From Bromus sterilis (Eukaryota; Streptophyta; Magnoliopsida; Poales; Poaceae): a stretch of 64,000 nt of DNA. Position numbers and translations under genes: made by a program. The notes under the pieces were generated by a model that saw only the letters and a program-made list of their open reading frames with translations, made no database searches and had not been told where the DNA came from. The stretch is taken from assembly GCA_950022295.1 (NCBI GenBank), contig OX465601.1:110875501-110939500 (forward strand). Direction: 5' to 3'. This document shows, piece by piece, positions 57,442-64,000 of this stretch (its first letter is position 1; each line of letters starts with the position of its first letter).

Positions 57442-60400
57442 CCCATTGAATCCCACACACGATTAGGCACGCTCAGTCTTAGAACCAATACCCGGAACTC
57501 GGATCCTAGGTGACTCGAATGGAACAAAGCGCCAAGGCGGGATAGCCTGACCTTCCATCCTTCGTTGAATATAGTCAACATTATAATCATCATATCATCC
57601 ACAAAAATATAATAATGTGATAGCCCAATCCAAGGAGTAACACGGGAACAGTTGTAGCATCCTAAGCATGCATACTAAGAAGTGGTTTAGCAAGCAAGGT
57701 ACATGGACAAACAATGGTTTGCTAGGATGTGGGGGACATGGTTGTTTGGGTTTATTTGAGCGGCATAATTATGAGGTGGTAGGATCAAGCAAACATTCTA
57801 TCCTATACCTAGGCAAGTGAGCTAAAAGTTATAAGCATGATATATGCTCTCCCTTACCTAATGAGAAGACAAAGCCGAATGTGTAGTCGATCGCAAGCTC
57901 GCAGTGTCTCCGAGGGTAACCGTGGGAGCACACAAGAAGGAAACACTGGAAAGGCAATCGACGAGCAAGCATCTATTACTACGAAGCAATCACAAGCAAG
58001 AAACAACAAGAAGGCAACACACTTTGATATCGCATCTACCGTCGAGGGCGGTTACTAGCAGGTTAAGTGAAGTATCGGTCACACACGACGATACCGCACA
58101 TTTAGAATGGTTCAAGTTGTTTAGCGACACAACATGAACAAAGTTGTTAACATGACATCTCACACAAGCATGGCATATCACACAATCATGGAAAGAGGTT
58201 AAGCTAAAGTAAACTATCTATGCTAGTCAATTTAAGTGAGGCACAATCCTAAACATGGCATAACACTAAGTACCCCATGATAATTATTAGTTTTACTACT
58301 GTTCTGCCCTAAACCTTATTTTACATTGGTTAACAAAAGAAAACAATAGCACAATCACAATCTACATGAAATTCTAGTCAAGTTACATATAAAGAACACC
58401 CCAAACGGAGTTACGGTTAAAAAAATACAAGCATCATAAGTTATGAACACAATCTGCCTACAACAGGTAACACACTTGAGAGCAATGGAACAACATGCTA
58501 CTTTTTGCAAACATGCACATAAATGACATGGATTAAAAGTAGACATGACAAGCAAGACATGGCATCAAGGTTTCATGTACAGGAGCATCAATAAATAATA
58601 ATTATAACCCATGCAAAAAGCTAATTTATACTACTGGTCTAGGACTTAATGAAATTAGGAAAACATGGCAAAGGGCTAATAACATGATTACTTGATAGCA
58701 GGTAAACTAGTATCGAACAATCACCAAATTGAACATGTAATACATCTACAACTAGCTTACATGATGCTTAAGAGTTCATACATTGCACTTATGCTCAAAA
58801 GAATCATGGATAAACATGTACCAAGGATGCAAGAGAGCTATTTCAGAATACAGACTTAGTGCAAAACAGGGGTCATGGCAAACTGTTATAAACATGCTCT
58901 ATAAACAGTAGAACTAGTGATAGCAAATCTACAACAACATGACAATGTAAATGTATGTACATGGAGTCTACATGATGCTAAACAATTCATACATGGCACT
59001 TGTGGTCAAAAGACCCATGGATGAATAGATATAAAGCATGCCAAGCAACTAAAACAGATTCCAGTCTTAGTACAATTTTAGTGATGTTGACAGCAAACAA
59101 CAAGTAGCTACTTTGGAAGCTTATGAACTACATGAATAGAAAAGATAACATGGCATATCAATATGTGTCATGAAAGTATACATGATAAGGAGCAATTCAT
59201 TACATTGGAGCTAAATCACATAAGGCATGGATCAATAACTATAAGGCTAGCAAGATGCAACAAAATGTAAACAGACATGAAAAATTAACAAGTGCACCAC
59301 TTTGAATCAATATCAATGCAAACTACATCAAAACAACATGACAAGAGAATGCATGTTATTAAAGTACACAAGATGCTGGGCAGTTCATGTCAAAGAACTA
59401 TATGCATACAATGCACGGATGCGAGGCAATCATCACTCAAACATCGCTAAAAATAACAGCTGCAGCAGTTAACAACAAGTAGCAGTATTAATCAAGCAAT
59501 TACATCACCCAAATGGCTAAACTTCCTAAAGGAATATTGTAGAGCACATCAAGCAGAACAATTTTCATTTTGGGCGCATATTCATACGGGCTACGGATCT
59601 TACGCAAACTTACTCGCAAAACAGGTAAACAATAGTAGTAGCACAAGGACTTAGTAAAAAAAAGAGGACGGAAAAAGAAAAGGCCTCACCCCAAATGGTC
59701 CTCGGTCCAAGAAGCAGGGGCGAAGGATAGCGCACGCGCGCTCGTGACGAGAGGAGCAGTGTGGGCCGAGGTGGGGGAGATAGGCCGCATGGGTGCGCTG
59801 GACCCAGCTGGCGGCGGCTGTTCGGAGGTCGGCCCGATCCGATCTGGACCGATGCCGCAGCGGCTGGCGGCACCAATGAGGCAGGCGCCCGCAGGCCGAC
59901 GCGGTGGCCGGGAACGGGGCGCGGCCGGCGGGTCCATCTGGATCCCGACCGGAGTGAGAAAGGGGACGAGGCTGCGGCCGGCGACGAGCTCGGCTCACCC
60001 TCGGTGGCCTGACCATGGCGCGGACGGCGGAGGAGCTCCCGTGGCGGCGGTGCAAGGAGGGAGAGGTCAGAGGAGTAGGGAAGGAGGAGAAGAGTAGGGG
60101 AGGGTCGCGGCGGTGACCTGCGGGTTCACCGACGACGTGCGGTGGTGGTCGGGCTGGCCGGAGCCGAGAGGCGCAGTTCGGGAGGCGGCGGCGCGGTGCT
60201 ACGGCCCGGGCGGCCCAGCGCGGCCCGATGGTGGGCGGAGGCTGGATCTCGAGCCCTGCGGGGCCCGATCTGGTTGGTGCTGCGGCTGGGGCGACATGGA
60301 GGCGCCAGGAGCCCTCCAGTCTGGATCTAACGGTCCAAATCGAGGGTTAAGGCTAGGGTTTCAGATCTGGAGGGGTTAGAGGCAGATCTGGGATGTTTTT

Positions 60401-60464
60401 GGAGGGGGTGGCTGTAAAAAATGCTATAGGGAGGACCTTAAAATGGGTGGGAGAGAGTGGTGGT
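57442..60464 (-). other. Body of solo LTR 2, no genes
   Basis: AT-rich, with many CATGGCA/ACATGA words up to about 59640, then GC-rich 59690-60350 with overlapping open frames on both strands. On the minus strand the GC-rich part lies downstream of a TATA box and would be transcribed leader, as in the array LTRs. No domain was recognised. Confidence 0.6.
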
Positions 60465-60474
60465 CTATTTATAG
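60465..60474 (-). promoter_or_regulatory. TATA box of solo LTR 2
   Basis: The minus strand reads CTATAAATAG, a consensus plant TATA box, about 470 bp inside the LTR and just upstream of the GC-rich stretch. It could still drive minus-strand transcription. Confidence 0.55.
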
Positions 60475-60984
60475 GCTGGCCTGGCTAGCAGGTTTACGCA
60501 AACGTCCTCGAATTCTCTCTCGCGCGTCCGATATTTACGTTTCTGGCCGTCGGGTGTCCATACGACCTCCGATTCGGGTAAACCTTCGAACCATGCGCTC
60601 AGCGCGGCGAGCCGGTCATTTCTACCTCACTTCGATGACATTCCGAGAACATTTTTCTGGCGCCCAATAAATAATTCGTTTATTAAATAAACGGGGTTTT
60701 CATTCCGATGGCGATGGCTGGTCTTGTGCCGGAAGTTGCGACGGTGATCGGGTGAAACCCAGTGTCACAAAAGGTCGTGTGCCATGGTGGAAAGGTTCGG
60801 CCACATATGCCAGTACGAGAAGGAGGGGGAAATATAAGCACCAATTAATAAATTGGCGAAACAAATACTGCAAACAATTCTAACAATCAACAAAATAAAG
60901 AAACAGGCAAAATTTTAATTTGGATTAAAATCCCGGGCTCTTACACCGTGCCTCTGATCCTAGTTGTGTAGTCCGTGGTCATAG

Positions 60985-61247
60985 GGACATGCCACCAGAG
61001 GCATTAGCGCAAGCTGCCACGTTAGCACTTGCCGCCCTTGGTGATGGCGCAAGGCCCACTCCATATTTTTTCCGTTTTGTCGTCGCTAGAAATCTGTTGC
61101 GTGAGCGTGCCGTCGGCAGCCATGGCGGCATGTTACACGCGTCAGCTGCTGGACGTGCCGCTAGTGTAGTTTTGACAATATTTTTGTAGATGGTACCTTT
61201 TAACAATGAAGTGGTGATAATGGTCCTTTCTGACCAAAATTTCTTGT
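60985..61247 (-). repeat. Right terminal inverted repeat of the Mutator-like element
   Basis: Reverse complement of the repeat at 11262-11512 at roughly 70-75% identity. Its outer end abuts the LINE frame (…LMERYK). Confidence 0.7.
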
Positions 61248-63144
61248 ATCTCTCCATAAGTTATTGTACCAAGAAAATAGCTGCCATGTTCGACCTTCCA
61301 GGCATGAAATTAAACTGATTTTTTGCCACACGTGTCATTCTTCTTATGCCGTGCTCAATGACTCTCTCGCGTAGCTTCATTGTGTGGCTCATCATCTTAA
61401 TCCCATAGTAGTTAGTACAACTCTGAACATCCTCTTTGTTCTTGAAGATTGGTACTAATATACTCTGTTTCCATTCTTCAGGAATCTTGTTTACCAAAAA
61501 AATGAGCTTGTGAAACTTGATTAGAAATACTATTTTTGTGTCTCCAAGGCCTCTCCACACCTCGATGGGGATACAGTCAGGGCTCGTCGCCTCCCCTGCT
61601 TTCATCCTTTTTAAATCCTCCCTGACCTCAACCTCCTGGATTCACCACACAAAACATATGTTCGTATCATCGAAGAAGTTGTCCATCTCAATGGTAGAGC
61701 TCCCATTCTCCTCATTAAACAGCTTGTCGAAGTACTCTTGCCATCTATGCTTGATCTCCTCATGCTTCACCGAAAGTCGATCTGCTTCATCCTTGATGCA
61801 TCTCACTTTGTTGACATCCTTAGCTTTTCTCTCTCGGATCTTGGCCCTCTTATATATGTCCCTTTCACCTTCCTTCGTGTTTAAACGCCGGTATAGGTTC
61901 TCATACGGCCACCCCTAGCTTTACTCACAACTCGCTTTGTTGCCTTCTTCGCTACCTTGTACTTCTCTATGTTATCTGTACTCCTATCTAGGTATAGGCG
62001 TCTGAAGTAGAATTTCTTCTCCTTTATAGCCTTCTGGACATCATCGTCCCACCACCAGGTATCTTTAGCTTCAACTCTACTTCCACTGGTTATCCCAAAA
62101 TCCTCTGAAGCTATCCTCCGGAAGCAACTCATCATATTCATCCACATATTGTTTACATCACCTTCTTCCTCCCAAGGACTCTCCTTCATATCCCTCTCCT
62201 TGAAAGCCCGAGATTCCCCCCTTGAGATTCCACCAGTTTGTTCTATCGACTTTGCCATGCTTATCCCACTGGACACGAATCCGAAAGCAAAATTCAACCA
62301 CCACAAGATGATGATGAGCGACAACACTTTCTTCAATTATCACCTTACAATCTAGGAAAGCATGCATGTCTTCTCTACTCGAGAGGACAAAATCCATCTG
62401 GCTAGAGTGTTGTCCAGTACTAAAAGCCACTAGACGAGATTCTCTCTTTATGAAGATAGTGTTAGCTATAATCATGTCGTATGCTAAAGTGAAGATTAAG
62501 ATATCATCTCCTTCTTGATTCCAAAAAAAAACCATGCACCCCTTCAAAACCTATGTTCGATGTACCCACGTGTCATTGAGGTCTCATTCTATGAAGATCC
62601 TCTCATCAATAGGTACACTCCTAACCAAGTCCTTCAGGTCTTCCCAGAACTCCAACTCGGTGCTCTCATTGTGTTTTACTTGCGAGGCATAGGCGCTGAT
62701 AACATTGAGAACTAAGTCCCCAATGACCAGCTTGAACAGGATAATCAGATCACCTTGCATCTTGACGTCTACCACTCCATCCTTGAGGCTCCTGTTGATC
62801 AAGATGCCTTCTCCATTTCTTTTCATAGTTATCCCTGTGTACCACAACTTGAATTCGATATACTCTACCTCCTTCGTCTTATGTTCCTTCCATTTAGTTT
62901 CTTAGATGCATAGAATTTCAACACCTCTCCTCATCCCTACATCCCCTAACTGTCGTAACCAACCTGTTAGGGATCCTACGTTCCAACTACCTATGTGAAT
63001 ACTCCTAGTCTCGACTAGCTTCCTTACCCTTCGCACTCGTCGAGTCAAATGCGAAGACCCTTGCTCATTTTTCACCACACGCAAACGTTGATGTAGCGCG
63101 CCACTAAGGATGCGACGATCCGGTCCTTGCTCACTTGTCACTGT
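61248..63144 (-). pseudogene. LINE segment: endonuclease and N-terminal reverse transcriptase
   Basis: Read from 63141: an N-terminal stretch with IHIGSWNVGSLTGWLRQ, the start of an AP-endonuclease-like domain. Degraded endonuclease frames follow (62158-62847, with HHHLVVVEFCF). The linker and the RT start come next: SPDCIPIEVWRGLGD, WKQSILVPIFKNKEDVQSC, NQFNFMPGRSNMAAI (61261-61605). At least three frame changes and several stops are needed. It ends at the Mutator-like element (61247) and continues at 11261. Confidence 0.8.
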
Positions 63145-64000
63145 TGATGCACGGGATAACTTCTCGCCCCTCGTTGGTTACCCCAAGTGGAAGGTGAGAT
63201 GTAGATAGCGGCAAATTTCCCTTAGCGAAGATGCTAAGGTTTAGATTGTCTCCAGTAGGACTCCGACAACGACAAGTAGGTGGTTCAGCAAGTGATGCGC
63301 CGTTGATAATCACTTGCTTCTCCTGGACCTGCACACACAACAGATAGCTTTGCTCCCAACGAGTTCAGAGGAGTTGTCAATTGCTTCGGCCTTGTTGTTT
63401 ACAAAGGATAAAACACACGGGATAATAATGATAGTGATAGCAACGGAAAAGTAAATAAAGCAGTAAATTGATAGCGAGTGTAAACAACGTTGGAAATATG
63501 GACCGGGGTCCTATGATGTTCACTAGTGATGTCTCTCTCCCAAAAGACGATAAAATAGCCATGCGAGGTAAAAAAATTACAGCTGGGAAATTGACATGAT
63601 TATGTGCGCAAACCAATGCTAATTATGATATAAAGAAAGGAAGAGGCTCAAAAGCATGGGCGGTACGCCAAGAAAAGTAGACTGAAATCCATCTGCATCT
63701 ACCTACTAATCATCCACCTTGAGATATCTATCTAGAACATCGCGCTGGTATTAAGTTGCGAATCCCACCCAAAGTGTAAACTCAAAGCAACGGACAACTG
63801 CATTAAAGAACTTTGCGTAAAGTAAACAATCCTTGCACCCGCAAGTACAAGCACCGTTGTTTTCCCCCTTGTGGCAACAACACATCCCCTAGACTCATGT
63901 TTCTGTCACTCAAGCTAGTCATCGGGGGGCATGAACCCACAATCATGCATAACGCTCCCTCTTGGAGTCACTACCTACTACTTGGCCAAAGCAATAAACA
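63145..64000 (-). mobile_element. Second LTR of the TGATAC type, cut by the window edge
   Basis: Homologous to 19603-21234 from its first bases (CTTCTCGCCC, CCCCAAGTGGAAGG) to the window end (CTACTTGGCCAAAGCAATAAACA). The boundary at TGATGCACGGG is inferred from where the LINE homology stops. Whether it is a solo LTR or part of a complete element cannot be seen. Confidence 0.75.

Larger units (their letters stand above)
11792..60945 (-). mobile_element. Solo LTR 2 (about 4.7 kb net), inside the Mutator-like element
   Basis: On the minus strand it starts TGTAAGAGCCCGGG at 60945 and ends GGGTCTTACA at 11792. A perfect target duplication CCGTG flanks it (11787-11791 and 60946-60950). Its own sequence is 11792-12504, 55432-55890 and 57442-60945, about 4.68 kb; the rest is nested. 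No internal coding region belongs to it, hence a solo LTR. The LTR is of a second large-LTR family, with terminal bases similar to those of the chromovirus array. Stretch 57442-59650 is AT-rich noncoding LTR body. Stretch 59690-60350 is GC-rich with meaningless overlapping frames. Confidence 0.88.
11262..61247. mobile_element. Mutator-like element (non-autonomous), split by about 49 kb of nested insertions
   Basis: The LINE is interrupted by DNA whose two outer ends are long inverted copies of each other (about 11262-11512 and 60985-61247). Without the nested solo LTR 2, only about 0.83 kb belongs to this element (11262-11791 and 60951-61247), and it has no transposase. Long terminal inverted repeats suggest a Mutator-like element. 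A 9-bp target duplication is expected; the LINE sequence at the two borders is similar but not identical, so the exact ends are uncertain by several bases. Confidence 0.65.
5357..63144 (-). mobile_element. RTE-type LINE, outermost layer of the nest, in three pieces
   Basis: The endonuclease/reverse transcriptase frame of one non-LTR retrotransposon is spread over 61248-63144 (5' part), 11142-11261 (middle) and 5357-6397 (3' part), all minus. The pieces follow one another in protein order without overlap. When the insertions between them are set aside, the reading runs on exactly across the first junction (…KYI at 11142 into TLIEDMYDN at 6397). This shows one element split by later insertions. 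The 3' end is a (TTG)n tail near 5357-5366, typical of RTE LINEs. Several frameshifts and stops make it inactive. Its own target duplication cannot be found, because the 5' end is cut by the LTR starting at 63145. Confidence 0.8.

Noticed and set aside
59610..60379. GC-rich frames near 60 kb as a gene
   Set aside because: They are inside solo LTR 2, downstream of its TATA box on the minus strand, with no domain; best read as an LTR leader.
5357..63144. Three separate LINE copies
   Set aside because: The pieces do not overlap, have the same orientation, follow protein order, and one junction closes to the base with a target duplication. One split element is simpler.

Overview
This is a stretch of nuclear DNA from a grass. 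A Pooideae cereal (wheat, barley, rye or oat type) is the best guess, from the style of its LTR retrotransposons; that is family resemblance, not a database result. Only one ordinary host gene is visible: an intronless glycosyltransferase-like gene on the minus strand at 156-953. To its right lie a Harbinger-type MITE (1481-1988), degenerate intergenic DNA with an old Ty3 fragment (to about 4360) and a small Helitron-like element (4680-5203).

From about 5357 to 63144 everything belongs to one nest of transposable elements. The layers could be resolved because most insertions still carry exact 5-bp target duplications. Outermost is an RTE-type LINE (minus) in three pieces: 5357-6397, 11142-11261 and 61248-63144. 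It is interrupted by solo LTR 1 (6398-11136, TSD ATGTA), by a Mutator-like element whose long inverted repeats lie 50 kb apart (about 11262 and 61247), and by an LTR that runs off the right edge (from about 63145). Inside the Mutator-like element is solo LTR 2 (11792-60945, TSD CCGTG). Solo LTR 2 holds a smaller solo LTR (55891-57436, TSD GGGAC) and solo LTR 3 (12505-55426, TSD AAGAC). Inside solo LTR 3 is a Tat-like Ty3 element on the minus strand (14565-53350, 622-bp LTRs, TSD GGGTC). That element carries two further insertions: a truncated non-autonomous LTR element (about 19603-24925), and a plus-strand chromovirus array (27964-51306, TSD ACTGG).

The chromovirus array has the form LTR-internal-LTR-internal-LTR with a 9.5-kb unit, and one pair of target duplications flanks the whole array. 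It therefore arose as one insertion that was later tandemly duplicated. Each copy encodes gag and a pol with protease, reverse transcriptase, RNase H, integrase and a chromodomain-like tail. Both copies share a gag/pol frame change, and each has its own nonsense mutation. The LTRs are about 4.35 kb, unusually large, and nearly identical (14 substitutions counted between LTRs 1 and 2), so the array is young. The host Tat-like element is older (about 26 differences over 622 bp).

The Tat-like element also carries, antisense to its own pol, a seven-exon gene with its own TATA box. All six intron junctions can be placed with consistent phase. One of its introns contains four copies of a 114-bp repeat built from two hairpins. 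No tRNA, rRNA, CRISPR array or bacterial-type operon was seen.
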